From Flavobacteriales bacterium (lineage in GTDB: Bacteria; Bacteroidota; Bacteroidia; Flavobacteriales_E; Vicingaceae), in the NCBI GenBank assembly GCA_020635815.1, contig JACJZB010000002.1, positions 62,001 through 126,000 of the forward strand: a stretch of DNA of 64,000 nucleotides, written 5' to 3'. The notes under the pieces were generated by a model. That model saw nothing but the letters and a program-made list of their open reading frames with translations. It was not told where the DNA came from and did not search any database. A program made the position numbers and the translations under genes. Position 1 is the stretch's first letter. Each line of letters starts with the position of its first letter. Below are positions 36,470-46,541 of this stretch, in pieces.

Positions 36470-36504
36470 AAAAGTCCTCAACTAAAAAATAGCTGAGGAC
36501 TTTT
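36470..36504 (-). terminator. Terminator after the DsbD-like gene
   Basis: Stem AAAAGTCCTCA / TGAGGACTTTT with a 13-base loop, 20 bases past the minus-strand stop. Confidence 0.85.
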
Positions 36505-36523
36505 ATATTGGCTTAACTAAAAC

Positions 36524-38977
36524 CTACTTGGCTTCATTATAAAGTTTTAACCCTTCTTCTAACCAAGCTTTAAAATCTTCCGTATTTCCATGGTGTTCGT
36601 AATCTGCTGAGCCATTCGCTAAATCTTCATCATTTGGCCCTAACATACGGTAATATGGTTGTGTGTTTGTTTTATATTTTGTTGCTTGAATATAACTCCA
36701 CTTATTACCAACTGTTTCTAACATACGTGTTTTGCCTGGGGCTATTTCAACTTCCTTTTGCTCTTCTTTTGGCAACTCACGTTTATCATCAACATACAAC
36801 GAAATAATAACAACTTTATCTTTTAAAATATCTATTACTCCTGGTTCTCCCCAAACATTCTCTTCCATTTTTCTACAGTTTACACAAGCATGCCCTGTAA
36901 AATCTAAAAATGCTGGTTTGCCTATTTTTTTAGCATAAGCCATTCCTTCATCCATATCATGGAATACTGGTATTCCTTGCGGTCCTAAATGTGTTCCTTC
37001 TGGTCCGTGCTCTTCTACAGAAGATGAATGACCTCCTCCTGAGCCACCAAACCCTGTAGGTGATTCACTATAACTCATTGGAGGAGGAAAGCCACTAATA
37101 AGTTTTAATGGAGCTCCCCATAAGCCAGGCATTAAGTAAATAATAAATATTACTACCGTTGTTCCTAATAGTGTTCTTCCAACAGATATACTCGTCATAG
37201 GGCTATCGTGTGGTAGTTGAATAAATCCAAACAAATAGATTGCGAGAACGGCAAAAATACCTATCCATATTGCTAAAAATAATTCTCTTTCTAGGTAATG
37301 ACCTTGTACTACTAAATCTGCATTTGACAAAAATTTAAATGCTAAGGCTAACTCTAAGAACCCTAAGAATACTTTAACTGTATTTAACCATCCTCCTGAT
37401 TTGGGTAAAGTATTCATCCACCCTGGGAAAGCTGCGAACAATGCAAAAGGTAATGCCAAAGCAAATGAGAATCCAAACATTCCAACAAATGGGCCAATAC
37501 CACCTACTGTAGCTGCCTCTACTAACAATGTACCTACAATTGGACCTGTACATGAGAATGAGACTAAAGCTAAAGTGAAAGCCATAAAGAATATTCCAAT
37601 GATTCCCCCTTTATCGGATGCTGAATCTGCTTTATTTACCCAAGAACTTGGCAATACAATTTCAAATGCTCCCATAAAAGAAATAGCAAATACAACTAAC
37701 AATACAAAGAATAAAATATTAAACCAAACATTGGTTGAAAGTGCATTTAGTGCATCTGAACCAAACACTGCTGTTACTATTGTTCCTAATAATACATAAA
37801 TAGTAATAATAGATATTCCATAAAAAAGAGCATTTTTAATGCCTTGAGCTTTAGACTTACTTTGTTTGGTAAAAAAGCTTACAGTCATAGGAATCATAGG
37901 AAACACACAAGGTGTTAATAAAGCTGCAAATCCACTTAAAAAAGATAGTATAAAAATTGTCCAAATTGATTTGCTTTCTTTTTTAGTTTTATTGTCGGTA
38001 GATGTCGAAGCTAATCCAGTTTCTGCATTTTCACTTCCCTTAACTTTAATTTCAATATCAGCATCATAAGGAGGTAAACAATGGCTATCATCACAAGTTT
38101 GAAATGTAAATTTTCCTTTTATAGTAAAGTTTTCCTTTGTATTTACTTTTATTTTTTGTTTTAAAGTAAAACTATTGGAATGCATATAGATATCCTCTTT
38201 AGCTGCTTCATCGTGGTGAAACTCTGGTTCTGGTTCAATTATCTTCCCAACAACTTCATATTGTTCTGACTTATCTAATATTATTTCGGTAGGCAACAAA
38301 AATGAACCTTCAGGTAAATTAGCTGCATAAACGTGCCATCCTTCAACACAAGTAATATTACCAACAACAAAAACATCTTCTCCTTCTTGTTCTACATCAA
38401 ACTTCCAACTCACTTTGTCTTCAGGAAATTCAATTCCTCCATCATTTAACTTTACCTCTCCAAAACTTGTTGGTGCATTTTCAGTAACTGCTGCTTCTTT
38501 TACTCCTTTTACTTTTAATGAAAAATTAGCATCATAAGGAGGCAAACAGTGACTTTCATCGCAAGTTTGAAATGAAAATCGTCCTTTAAGGGTAAAATCT
38601 TTTTGGCTCTTAATTTTAATTTTACGTTTCATTGTAAAACTATTGGAATGCTGATAAATATCTTCATCAGCAGCTTCATCATGCATAAATTCAGGTTTTG
38701 GCTCAATTACCTTCCCAACAACCTCATAGTTATCTGATTTATCCAATTCAATTTCAGTTGCCATTAAGAAAGAACCTTTAGGTAGATTCGCCGCATAAAT
38801 GTGCCAATGTTCTACACATGTAATTTTACCAACAACGTATGCTTCGTCACCATCTTGTTCTATACTAAATTTCCAACTAACTTTATCTTCTGGAAATTCC
38901 ATTTGAGCCTTAACACCATGAACAAACGATAGTAATGTGATTAAGGGCAATATCAAATATTTACTTATACTATTCAT
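36524..38977 (-). CDS. dsbD: DsbD-type thiol:disulfide interchange protein with duplicated N-terminal domain
   Basis: 817 residues. Signal peptide, then two tandem DsbD alpha domains at about 26-160 and 182-315. They share very high identity (EFPEDKVSWKF, AANLP.GSFL, FQTCD.SHCLPPYDA), and each keeps the redox Cys pair in TCDxSHCLPPY. An eight-helix DsbD membrane core follows, with TPCVFPMIPMTVSFF and SFSCTGPIVGTL. A thioredoxin-like C-terminal domain ends the protein, with active site CVNC (DFTGHACVNCRKMEENVWG). DsbD passes electrons from cytoplasmic thioredoxin to periplasmic thiols. A tandem alpha duplication is unusual; E. coli DsbD has one. Confidence 0.93.
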   Translation of the reverse strand: MNSISKYLILPLITLLSFVHGVKAQMEFPEDKVSWKFSIEQDGDEAYVVGKITCVEHWHIYAANLPKGSFLMATEIELDKSDNYEVVGKVIEPKPEFMHDEAADEDIYQHSNSFTMKRKIKIKSQKDFTLKGRFSFQTCDESHCLPPYDANFSLKVKGVKEAAVTENAPTSFGEVKLNDGGIEFPEDKVSWKFDVEQEGEDVFVVGNITCVEGWHVYAANLPEGSFLLPTEIILDKSEQYEVVGKIIEPEPEFHHDEAAKEDIYMHSNSFTLKQKIKVNTKENFTIKGKFTFQTCDDSHCLPPYDADIEIKVKGSENAETGLASTSTDNKTKKESKSIWTIFILSFLSGFAALLTPCVFPMIPMTVSFFTKQSKSKAQGIKNALFYGISIITIYVLLGTIVTAVFGSDALNALSTNVWFNILFFVLLVVFAISFMGAFEIVLPSSWVNKADSASDKGGIIGIFFMAFTLALVSFSCTGPIVGTLLVEAATVGGIGPFVGMFGFSFALALPFALFAAFPGWMNTLPKSGGWLNTVKVFLGFLELALAFKFLSNADLVVQGHYLERELFLAIWIGIFAVLAIYLFGFIQLPHDSPMTSISVGRTLLGTTVVIFIIYLMPGLWGAPLKLISGFPPPMSYSESPTGFGGSGGGHSSSVEEHGPEGTHLGPQGIPVFHDMDEGMAYAKKIGKPAFLDFTGHACVNCRKMEENVWGEPGVIDILKDKVVIISLYVDDKRELPKEEQKEVEIAPGKTRMLETVGNKWSYIQATKYKTNTQPYYRMLGPNDEDLANGSADYEHHGNTEDFKAWLEEGLKLYNEAK

Positions 38978-39072
38978 TAATCTTACATTTAAATTAATAG
39001 GATTCCAAAGTTATGTTTTTTAGCCAAGTAAAAAGGCTATCTTAAAGTTAATATTGAATTCTTAAAATAAAA

Positions 39073-39098
39073 AAACCGAAACAAAATTGTTTCGGTTT
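39073..39098 (-). terminator. Terminator after the 99-residue gene
   Basis: Twelve-base stem AAACCGAAACAA / TTGTTTCGGTTT with a two-base loop, bounded by A and T runs. Confidence 0.8.
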
Positions 39099-39122
39099 CT
39101 TAGGATTAGGCAGGCTAATCGT

Positions 39123-39422
39123 TTAATAAAATGTTACATCGTGTATTCTCCTAATAGGAAGAATAGTTGTTTTCTTTAACAATATATTTTTATCAGTTAT
39201 CCCCCAAATAGTAGTTTCTACAGTTTTTAATCCCTCATCATCTTCAAATAAAATTTTCACTTTGCCATGGTAAGCGTTTCCAAGTTTTAACGCTTTTTCC
39301 ATTTTTGCTTGTAATTCTTTTCTTTGTTCCAAACTGGTAATTACCTCTTCTTTTGGGAAGTGTAAATCACCCACATCTTCTTTAGCAACAAGTGTTGCTT
39401 TCTTTAATAGCTCTGAGTTCAT
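39123..39422 (-). CDS. Small soluble protein of unknown function
   Basis: 99 residues, with no signal peptide. The body is helix then beta (KMEKALKLGNAYHGKVKILFEDDEGLKTVETTIWGITDKNILLKKTTILPIRRIHDVTFY). The last 50 residues look like a small beta-barrel, possibly nucleic-acid or RNA-polymerase related (inference). It occurs alone between two terminator-like structures. I recognise no named family. Confidence 0.65.
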   Translation of the reverse strand: MNSELLKKATLVAKEDVGDLHFPKEEVITSLEQRKELQAKMEKALKLGNAYHGKVKILFEDDEGLKTVETTIWGITDKNILLKKTTILPIRRIHDVTFY

Positions 39423-39505
39423 AATTGTGTTGTTTTATAAGTTAGGTAGATGAATATCTTAACGCAAGAAGATTTTATTTGTTACAAGTGTAATTAAAAA
39501 ATCTG

Positions 39506-39808
39506 TTAAAATGTATAACTTTTTTCAACCTTACAAATTTCTACTTTGTACGATTGATAAAACTCTTCTTTGCCTTTTTGCTGAGCAATTTTATGCTCTA
39601 TATTTTCTTTCCAGTTTTTAATTGCTTCAAGACTTTCCCAATAAGATACCGTAATTCCAACTTTTTCTCTTGCACTTTCAACGCCTAAAAATCCTGGTTG
39701 TAATTTCGCTAACACTTCCATTTTATTTGCCATATCACCATAGCTATCACTAGGTTTTAATACCGAAGTAAAAATTACAGCGTAGTATGGCGTCTTAAAC
39801 TTATCCAA
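39506..39808 (-). CDS. ABM-fold monooxygenase-like protein
   Basis: 100 residues. The pattern YYAVIFTSVLKP...LAKLQPGFLGVESARE.VGITVSYWESLEAIKNWKENIEHKIAQQKGKEEFY is the dimeric antibiotic-biosynthesis-monooxygenase (ABM) ferredoxin-like fold. Its start overlaps the end of the cystathionine beta-synthase gene by eight bases, so the two are coupled. Substrate unknown; these proteins often act on small aromatic molecules or haem. Confidence 0.82.
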   Translation of the reverse strand: MDKFKTPYYAVIFTSVLKPSDSYGDMANKMEVLAKLQPGFLGVESAREKVGITVSYWESLEAIKNWKENIEHKIAQQKGKEEFYQSYKVEICKVEKSYTF

Positions 39809-41162
39809 AAGCTTTAATCATATCTTGTTGGGTAATGATGTGGTGCTTACCACCATCATAACTAACCATTACTGCTTTAGCTCCTGCTTGAAACTGCTTT
39901 GAAACATTTTCGATAGAAGTTGATTCTGACACAACAGGAAATGGTGCTCCCATAATATGCTTAACAGGCAACTCTTTTAATTCTGGGTTTTCACACAGTT
40001 TTGCAAATAAGATATTATCAGTCAATGAGCCTTCAAAACCATTTTCTCCAACAACTGGTATCTGAGAAATACTGTATTGATTCATCAACAAAATAGCTTG
40101 TGAAACAGGATTTTCAGGAGTAACGGTAACTAAATGTTTGCCTGCATGATCTTTAATTAAATCTTTTGCATTCTTTTTTTCTTCATCTAAAAAGCCTCTT
40201 TCACGCATCCAATCATCATTAAACATCTTCCCTACATACCTACTTCCATGGTCATGAAATAGCACCACCACCACATCATCTTTTGTTAGTTCATCTTTTA
40301 ATTGCAAGATTCCTTTTATTGCTGAACCAGCTGAATTCCCAACAAATATCCCTTCTTCTTTTGCCAACTTACGTTGATATACTGCTGCATCTTTGTCGGT
40401 TACTTTTTCAAACTTATCTATTACACTAAAATCAACATTTTTAGGTAAAATATCTTCTCCTATCCCTTCGGTGATATAAGGATAAATTTCATTTTCATCA
40501 AAGATTCCAGTTTCGTGGTATTTTTTAAACACCGAGCCATAAGTATCTATTCCCCAAATTTTAATGTTTGGATTTTTTTCTTTTAAATATTTACCCACTC
40601 CTGAAACTGTACCTCCTGTACCAACTCCAACTACAAAATGAGTGATTTTACCTTCTGTTTGTTCCCAAATTTCAGGGCCAGTACTTAAATAATGTGCTTT
40701 TGTATTCGATGGATTATCATATTGATTTACATACCATGAATTTGGAACTTCTTGAGCTAATCTTTTTGATACTGAATAATATGAACGTGGATCATCTGGA
40801 GCAACATTTGTTGGGCACACATGTACATCTGCTCCAACAGCTCTTAAAATATCCATTTTTTCTTTACTCTGCTTATCACTTAATACACAAATCAGTTTAT
40901 ACCCTTTCATAATACAAGCTAATGCCAACCCCATTCCTGTATTTCCTGAAGTCCCTTCAATTACTGTCCCTCCCGGTTTTAACCTTCCATCTGCTTCTGC
41001 ATCTTCAATCATTTGAAGTGCCATTCTATCTTTTACCGAATTTCCAGGGTTTGTAGTTTCAATTTTAGCTAATACTAATGCATCAACATCTTTACACATT
41101 TTGTTAATTCTAACTAAAGGTGTATTCCCAATCGTTTCAAGTATATTATTGTAATATTTCAT
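39801..41162 (-). CDS. cbs: Cystathionine beta-synthase with C-terminal CBS domains
   Basis: 453 residues. A PLP-dependent fold-type II enzyme with Schiff-base Lys44 in TTNPGNSVKDRMALQMI and phosphate-binding EGTSGNTGMGLALA. A pair of CBS domains at about 330-453 (VTVTPENPVSQAILLMNQYSISQIPVVGENG) follows the catalytic core, giving the layout of cystathionine beta-synthase rather than plain cysteine synthase. It makes cystathionine from serine and homocysteine (transsulfuration). Coupled to the ABM gene. Confidence 0.92.
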   Translation of the reverse strand: MKYYNNILETIGNTPLVRINKMCKDVDALVLAKIETTNPGNSVKDRMALQMIEDAEADGRLKPGGTVIEGTSGNTGMGLALACIMKGYKLICVLSDKQSKEKMDILRAVGADVHVCPTNVAPDDPRSYYSVSKRLAQEVPNSWYVNQYDNPSNTKAHYLSTGPEIWEQTEGKITHFVVGVGTGGTVSGVGKYLKEKNPNIKIWGIDTYGSVFKKYHETGIFDENEIYPYITEGIGEDILPKNVDFSVIDKFEKVTDKDAAVYQRKLAKEEGIFVGNSAGSAIKGILQLKDELTKDDVVVVLFHDHGSRYVGKMFNDDWMRERGFLDEEKKNAKDLIKDHAGKHLVTVTPENPVSQAILLMNQYSISQIPVVGENGFEGSLTDNILFAKLCENPELKELPVKHIMGAPFPVVSESTSIENVSKQFQAGAKAVMVSYDGGKHHIITQQDMIKAFG

Positions 41163-41230
41163 TTTTTTATTTTGAATTTAAGCGAAGTTACAAAATACAT
41201 CTATGCCCCAACTATTTAGAAGCTGTATTT

Positions 41231-42460
41231 TTAATCAAACCGAATGGCTTTTATTGGGGTAATTTTTGTGATAACATAAGATGGTATAATCATCATTGCT
41301 GCACAAATAACTAAAGTACCTAAGTTTAGCATCACTAAATAATAAAAACTCAATTTAATAGGTACAACTGACACATAATAAGACTCTTGCGGCAGTTTTA
41401 AAAACCCAAATTGCAATTGTAAAAAACACAAACCTAAACCAATTACATTTCCCCACAACAAGCCTTTTACTACCAAATAAACGGCATTGTACATAAATAT
41501 TTTACGCACATTCCAATTGGGCATTCCTAATGCTTTTAAAATACCAATCATATTGGTTCGTTCTAAAATTAAAATGAGTAATGCGGAAATAATATTAATA
41601 ACGGCAACAACAATCATTAACACAATAATGACAATCACATTCACATCTTGTAATTCTAACCAATTAAAAATATCTGGATTTTGATTTACAATTGTTGTTG
41701 AATGTAAATCATAGCCGATATTGTCGTAAACAAACAAGTCTAGCTTCCCTAAATCATCATAATTATCAATTAATATTTCAAAACCTCCTACTTGGTTTTC
41801 ATTCCAACCATTTCTTTTTTGAATGTGAGTAATATCCGAAAGCACATACAAGTTATCAAACTGCTCCAAACCCGATTGGTAAATTCCTTTTATTATAAAA
41901 TCTTTTGGGCGAAGTTGTCCGTTTTGTTGAATGAAATAAATAAAAGTTTTATCGCCCACCTTTAATTTCATTTTGTCGGCAATTGTTTTAGAAATGAGCA
42001 AATCATTATTCAATTCGCCATCTTTAACTTTTACCACTTCTCCAGCTACCAAGTTCTTTTTAAAAAACTCCCAATCAAAATCGCTGCCTATCCCTTTTAC
42101 TACAACACCATAAATTTCTTCATTGGTTTTTATAATTCCTGCTTTATTGGCAAACACTTGAATGTGTTTTATGCCCTGAACAGTATCAATACTCGGATAA
42201 AAACTTTGATTTTTGTTGATAGGACTTGCCTCGTACGTATTTTGAGAATCGTAACTCGTTATTTGAATGTGGCTTCCAAAACCGATTACCTTGTTTCTTA
42301 TTTCTTGTTGAAAACCCGAAACAATACTAATGGCAACAATCATCACAGTTAAACCCAATGCAATTGCGGCAATAGAAATACGAATAATGGGCTTGGTAAA
42401 TTTCTTAGACCGAGCATCTCCTTTAATTATATTCTTTGATATAAAATATTCGAGGTTCAA
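41231..42460 (-). CDS. ABC permease of the LolC/LolE-FtsX family
   Basis: 409 residues. One N-terminal transmembrane helix (FTKPIIRISIAAIALGLTVMIVAISIVSGFQQEIRNKV), a large periplasmic domain (50-260), and three C-terminal helices of FtsX type (VIVIIVLMIVVAVINIISALLILILERTNMIGILKALG). The sequence opening YFISKNIIKGDARSKKFTKPIIRISI matches lipoprotein-releasing permeases of Bacteroidota. No Lol ATPase is encoded in the window. It diverges from namZ with only 26 bases between the annotated starts. Confidence 0.88.
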   Translation of the reverse strand: MNLEYFISKNIIKGDARSKKFTKPIIRISIAAIALGLTVMIVAISIVSGFQQEIRNKVIGFGSHIQITSYDSQNTYEASPINKNQSFYPSIDTVQGIKHIQVFANKAGIIKTNEEIYGVVVKGIGSDFDWEFFKKNLVAGEVVKVKDGELNNDLLISKTIADKMKLKVGDKTFIYFIQQNGQLRPKDFIIKGIYQSGLEQFDNLYVLSDITHIQKRNGWNENQVGGFEILIDNYDDLGKLDLFVYDNIGYDLHSTTIVNQNPDIFNWLELQDVNVIVIIVLMIVVAVINIISALLILILERTNMIGILKALGMPNWNVRKIFMYNAVYLVVKGLLWGNVIGLGLCFLQLQFGFLKLPQESYYVSVVPIKLSFYYLVMLNLGTLVICAAMMIIPSYVITKITPIKAIRFD

Positions 42461-42486
42461 ATTAATTATATTTACCAGTCCGTTTA

Positions 42487-43755
42487 ATGATTAACAAAAA
42501 TAGTAATTTGAAATTGATGCAACTGAAGGAAATAGGTTTTATTATAATCATCTCACTTTTTAGTATTTCTTGCGTTGGGCAAGATAAATCTAAAACAAAA
42601 GCAACTGAAAACAATACAACCCAAATTGAAAAAATACCTGTAGTTAAAGAAATCGTTATTGCTGCCAATAGAACTACTGCTTATATCCCTTTATTAAAAG
42701 ACAAAAAAGTGGGTGTAGTTGGCAATCACACCTCTATGATTAACCAAACACATTTGGTCGATTCTTTATTAAGTTTAGGCATTAACGTTGCTAAGGTTTT
42801 TAGCCCTGAACATGGTTTTAGAGGCAATGCCGATGCTGGAGAAAAAGTAAATTCAAACATTGATGAAAAAACTAAACTGCCAATTGTTTCACTTTACGGC
42901 AAAAACAAAAAACCTTCAAAAGAACAATTAAAAGGGTTAGATGTTGTTGTTTTTGATATTCAAGATGTTGGAACTCGTTTTTACACTTACATATCAACCA
43001 TGAGTTATGTAATGGAAGCCTGTGCTGAAAACAATATTAGAGTTATTGTTTTAGATCGCCCAAACCCCAACGGACATTATGTTGATGGACCAATTTTAAA
43101 CCCAAAATTTAGTTCGTTTATTGGTATGCACCAAGTGCCTATTGTACACGGAATGACAATCGGAGAATATGCTAAAATGGTTAATGGAGAGCAATGGCTA
43201 TCCGATAGTTTAGTTTGTGATTTAACAGTTATTGAAATGGAAAATTACAATCATAAATCAACATACAATTTACCATTAAAACCATCGCCTAATTTACCCA
43301 ATATGAAATCAATTTATCTTTATCCATATTTATGTTTGTTTGAAGGAACACCTTTAAGTATAGGCCGTGGAACTGACAAACCTTTTCAAATTATTGGTCA
43401 TCCTAAGATGGATTCTATTAATTATAGCTTTACGCCAAAAAGTATGAATGGAGCAAAAAATCCTAAACTTAAAAATGAAAAATGTTATGGAATTGACCTT
43501 TCATTAAAAGAAGAAACTGAGTTACGTGATTTTGCAAAACTAGACTTGAGTTGGCTAATTACTATTTATCAAAATTATGACGATAAAAAAAACTTTTTTG
43601 GATCTTCATTCAACTTATTAGCTGGCAATGATGACTTACAAAATCAGTTAAAAGGGGGATTATCTGAGGAAGAAATTAAAGATTCTTGGCAAGATGGCTT
43701 AACTCATTTTAAAGCAACTAGAAAAAAATATTTGCTTTATACAGATTTTGAATAA
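42487..43755 (+). CDS. namZ: Exo-beta-N-acetylmuramidase NamZ-like lipoprotein (DUF1343)
   Basis: 422 residues. It belongs to the DUF1343 family, whose founding member NamZ cleaves terminal MurNAc from peptidoglycan fragments. The family signature is present: KVGVVGNHTSMI, KVFSPEHGFRGNADAGEKV, VVFDIQDVGTRFYTYISTMSYVMEAC, and DRPNPNGHYVDGP. A lipobox LFSISC near residue 29 predicts lipidation. ATG at 42487 is the longest frame. The ATG at 42517 would give a more usual signal peptide (MQLKEIGFIIIISLFSISC) and is a good alternative. Its 3' end overlaps the Nudix gene by 19 bases. Confidence 0.9.
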   Translation: MINKNSNLKLMQLKEIGFIIIISLFSISCVGQDKSKTKATENNTTQIEKIPVVKEIVIAANRTTAYIPLLKDKKVGVVGNHTSMINQTHLVDSLLSLGINVAKVFSPEHGFRGNADAGEKVNSNIDEKTKLPIVSLYGKNKKPSKEQLKGLDVVVFDIQDVGTRFYTYISTMSYVMEACAENNIRVIVLDRPNPNGHYVDGPILNPKFSSFIGMHQVPIVHGMTIGEYAKMVNGEQWLSDSLVCDLTVIEMENYNHKSTYNLPLKPSPNLPNMKSIYLYPYLCLFEGTPLSIGRGTDKPFQIIGHPKMDSINYSFTPKSMNGAKNPKLKNEKCYGIDLSLKEETELRDFAKLDLSWLITIYQNYDDKKNFFGSSFNLLAGNDDLQNQLKGGLSEEEIKDSWQDGLTHFKATRKKYLLYTDFE

Positions 43756-44369
43756 TTTTTAAGCAAATACCTCAACTCATTTAGCATTAATGCAGTAGCC
43801 CCCCATATTATTTTCTGATTAAACTCAAAAGTTGGAACTTTCATTATTAAGCCATTATTCAATTTAATGCTATTTATACGTAACGTTTCTACTTGTGTTA
43901 AATGACCAATTTTCAATTCTACAATTTCGGCTACTTCTCTCAACTCTGGGATAAAAGTAGGTGTATAATTAATCACTCCAACAACTGGAGTAACTAAAAA
44001 ATTACTTACTGGAATATAAACATCAGACAATTTACCTAACACCTCAACATCATTCATATCAACACCCACCTCTTCATTTGCTTCTCTTAAAGCAGTATGA
44101 ACAATATCTTTATCAGAATCTTCTACTTTTCCTCCAGGAAAAGCAATTTGACCACTATGTGTTCCTTTATAAATTGGTCGTTGTATCAATACTAAATGCG
44201 TTTCTTCTTCTTTATTATAAAACAGCACTAATACTCCACTTTTTCTAACGGTATTTAAATCAAGTGTATCATAATCAACTTTCCGATATGGTGCTGCTTC
44301 TTGATGAGCTAATTTACCAGGTAATTCAGCTAAAAGTTGATTTTTTAAAAAAGATTTTAAATTATTCAT
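43737..44369 (-). CDS. CoA-type Nudix hydrolase
   Basis: 210 residues with a full Nudix box in GGKVEDSDKDIVHTALREANEEVG. The pattern GLIQRP...TGQIAFPGGK (here LIQRPIYKGTHSGQIAFPGGK) and the N-terminal KLAHQEAAPYRK are those of the NudL/YeaB coenzyme A pyrophosphatase group. It hydrolyses pyrophosphate-linked nucleotide compounds, probably CoA. Its 5' end overlaps the WG-repeat gene by eight bases and its 3' end overlaps namZ on the opposite strand. Confidence 0.9.
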   Translation of the reverse strand: MNNLKSFLKNQLLAELPGKLAHQEAAPYRKVDYDTLDLNTVRKSGVLVLFYNKEEETHLVLIQRPIYKGTHSGQIAFPGGKVEDSDKDIVHTALREANEEVGVDMNDVEVLGKLSDVYIPVSNFLVTPVVGVINYTPTFIPELREVAEIVELKIGHLTQVETLRINSIKLNNGLIMKVPTFEFNQKIIWGATALMLNELRYLLKNYSKSV

Positions 44370-46470
44370 CCGATTTAAAAACTTGATTTAAGTATTTGTA
44401 TTCAAAACCTTCTTCGGTATATAATCGCAATAGTTTTTTATCTTTTGTTACTTCTATCTTTAAATATTGAAGTGGAATAATTGGCTGATTTTGTTTAGTA
44501 ATCAGTCCGTAAAAACCATCTCGTTTTACCATTAAATAAGCATCTTGAAACCAATTAATTTCTTCATAATCAGCAGCTATAACCAAATTAGCTTTGGCAT
44601 CAATTACGGCATACTTCCCATTTAAATTTACAATTGCTAATCCATCCTTAAACCCGAAAACTGCATTATAATTGTAAGGAATTCTGAGCTTTGTTTTTTC
44701 ATCACAAAAGCCCCATTTTCCATGTCGTTTAATAGCTATTAAATTTTCAGAAATAGCCCCAACATCTTCAAACAAACACGGAACAAATTTAGTTCCTGCC
44801 GTATCAATCAAACCAAATTTACCTTCAGAAACTACACGAGCATAATTGTTTTCATTAAATAGTCCCCAATTAATTACACCCTCTACATAGTTAAATTGCA
44901 AAGGTATTTGTATTTCTCCCTTCTGATTAACATAACCATACAAACTATCTTTTACCACCATTGCTAATCCGTTTTGTAACGCTGTTAGTTGGTTGTAAGT
45001 TGGAGGAATAATGTATTCCCCTTTTTTATTAATTACGCCAAACAATCCATTTTCTTGAACTCGAATAAAATCAACATCTAAAGCATCTATCCAATCGTAT
45101 TTTGGTTTTACCACATAATACAAGTTGGTGTCAATTAGACCATACTTTCCTTCTTTAAACACATAGGCAACACCTGATTTAAAATCGCCAACCGATTCAA
45201 ATTCTAATCCAACTTTTAAATTTCCCTTATGATCAATAAAACCATACTTATCGTCTAATTCCACCCAAACAAATTTGTTGTTCAACTCGCCAATATCATC
45301 ATACATTATTGGAACTACAAGCTCTCCAATTTTATTGATAATACCATACTTATCATCCAAACCAACAACCGCTACTCCTTTATTAAAAGAATGAGCTTCA
45401 TCGTACTGAAAAGGAATAATTACTTCACCAGCTTTATTAATAAAACCAACTTTTCCTTGTTTACCGACTGCTGCTGCTCCTTCAGAAAAGTCGTTAACCC
45501 AATCGTAAACTATAGGAATTACAACATTTAAACTATCGTTAACAAAGCCCCATTTCTCAGCTTTGTTTATTTGATAATAAACTGCGTTGGCTAACTTATA
45601 ATCCTTAACCAATTCATTTTTAAAAGGATAATTAGGATAATTCTTAAAAAACTTTTCAATATTTTCAGCGGTATGTTCTTGCGTAGATAAGCTGTAAATG
45701 TTTCGCCAAGCCGAAGAAACATGAGGGTTATTTGGGAATTTTTTAATGAATGAATGGTAGGATTGAATGGATTTATCTTTAGTTGCTAATTCATAAATAT
45801 TTTGTTGTGCTTGTATTGCATAAGGATTTGAAGCTTGTTCGTTTAAAAAACGCACATTACTTTCAATGGTGTTGTTTTGAGTATATTCATAAAACAGTAC
45901 TTTTTCATATAAAGCCTTTACCTCTTCAACTTGATCGGCATTTGGGTATTGATTTAAAAAATTTTGGTAAGCCACAGAGGTGTTTAAATTCAATGCTTGA
46001 TGATAGGCCAATTCATTTCGAGCTGCAAAAACTTGAGCTGTTTGTATTGCCCCAATGTTTTGGTTTAAAAATAAATTATATGCCGTTATGGTATTTTCCT
46101 CTTTTACCTTTTCATACCATTTTTCGTCAACAAATGTTTTTTGCGTATAAATTGAGATGGAATCGACCTTTAATTCTGCTAATTTTAATTTCTTTTTTGC
46201 GTCTAGCAGACGAAAACTAGTATCCGCTTTGTTAATGTAAAAAAGTGCCGAATCGAGGTTATAAAAAGGATTATTATTTAATGAATAAATAACACTTAAA
46301 CCATAAGCTGCTCCGGCTGTTTGTTTTTTCAACTTTTTTTCAAATGTTTTTTTAGCCTTAAAATAATCGTAAATAGACAAGGCTTCAAAACCACATTTTA
46401 GCCCTCCCGAAAAAGCATTTAAGCAAACTAATAAACTTACAACTGTTAAAACTAAACTTCTCTTATACAT
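44362..46470 (-). CDS. WG-repeat exported protein
   Basis: 702 residues. Signal peptide (residues 1-22). The N-terminal half (about 25-300) is helical, with TPR-like pairs. From about 305 onwards there are some eleven WG/KGG-type beta repeats with the pattern YGFID.KG...VIP..YD....F..G.A.V. These usually form a beta-solenoid involved in surface or interaction roles. It has no T9SS sorting signal. It is co-transcribed with the Nudix gene (eight-base overlap). Substrate or partner unknown. Confidence 0.88.
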   Translation of the reverse strand: MYKRSLVLTVVSLLVCLNAFSGGLKCGFEALSIYDYFKAKKTFEKKLKKQTAGAAYGLSVIYSLNNNPFYNLDSALFYINKADTSFRLLDAKKKLKLAELKVDSISIYTQKTFVDEKWYEKVKEENTITAYNLFLNQNIGAIQTAQVFAARNELAYHQALNLNTSVAYQNFLNQYPNADQVEEVKALYEKVLFYEYTQNNTIESNVRFLNEQASNPYAIQAQQNIYELATKDKSIQSYHSFIKKFPNNPHVSSAWRNIYSLSTQEHTAENIEKFFKNYPNYPFKNELVKDYKLANAVYYQINKAEKWGFVNDSLNVVIPIVYDWVNDFSEGAAAVGKQGKVGFINKAGEVIIPFQYDEAHSFNKGVAVVGLDDKYGIINKIGELVVPIMYDDIGELNNKFVWVELDDKYGFIDHKGNLKVGLEFESVGDFKSGVAYVFKEGKYGLIDTNLYYVVKPKYDWIDALDVDFIRVQENGLFGVINKKGEYIIPPTYNQLTALQNGLAMVVKDSLYGYVNQKGEIQIPLQFNYVEGVINWGLFNENNYARVVSEGKFGLIDTAGTKFVPCLFEDVGAISENLIAIKRHGKWGFCDEKTKLRIPYNYNAVFGFKDGLAIVNLNGKYAVIDAKANLVIAADYEEINWFQDAYLMVKRDGFYGLITKQNQPIIPLQYLKIEVTKDKKLLRLYTEEGFEYKYLNQVFKSDE

Positions 46471-46541
46471 ACCCTATTAATAACCTTAATGTTACTTTCG
46501 TCGTAAACTAATATTACGCTAAATTAGTAATTGAATACCGC

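Noticed and set aside
37401..37799. 132-residue plus-strand frame within dsbD
   Set aside because: Low-complexity antisense of the membrane core.
45783..46220. 145-residue plus-strand frame within the WG-repeat gene
   Set aside because: Antisense shadow; the sense strand has signal peptide and repeats.
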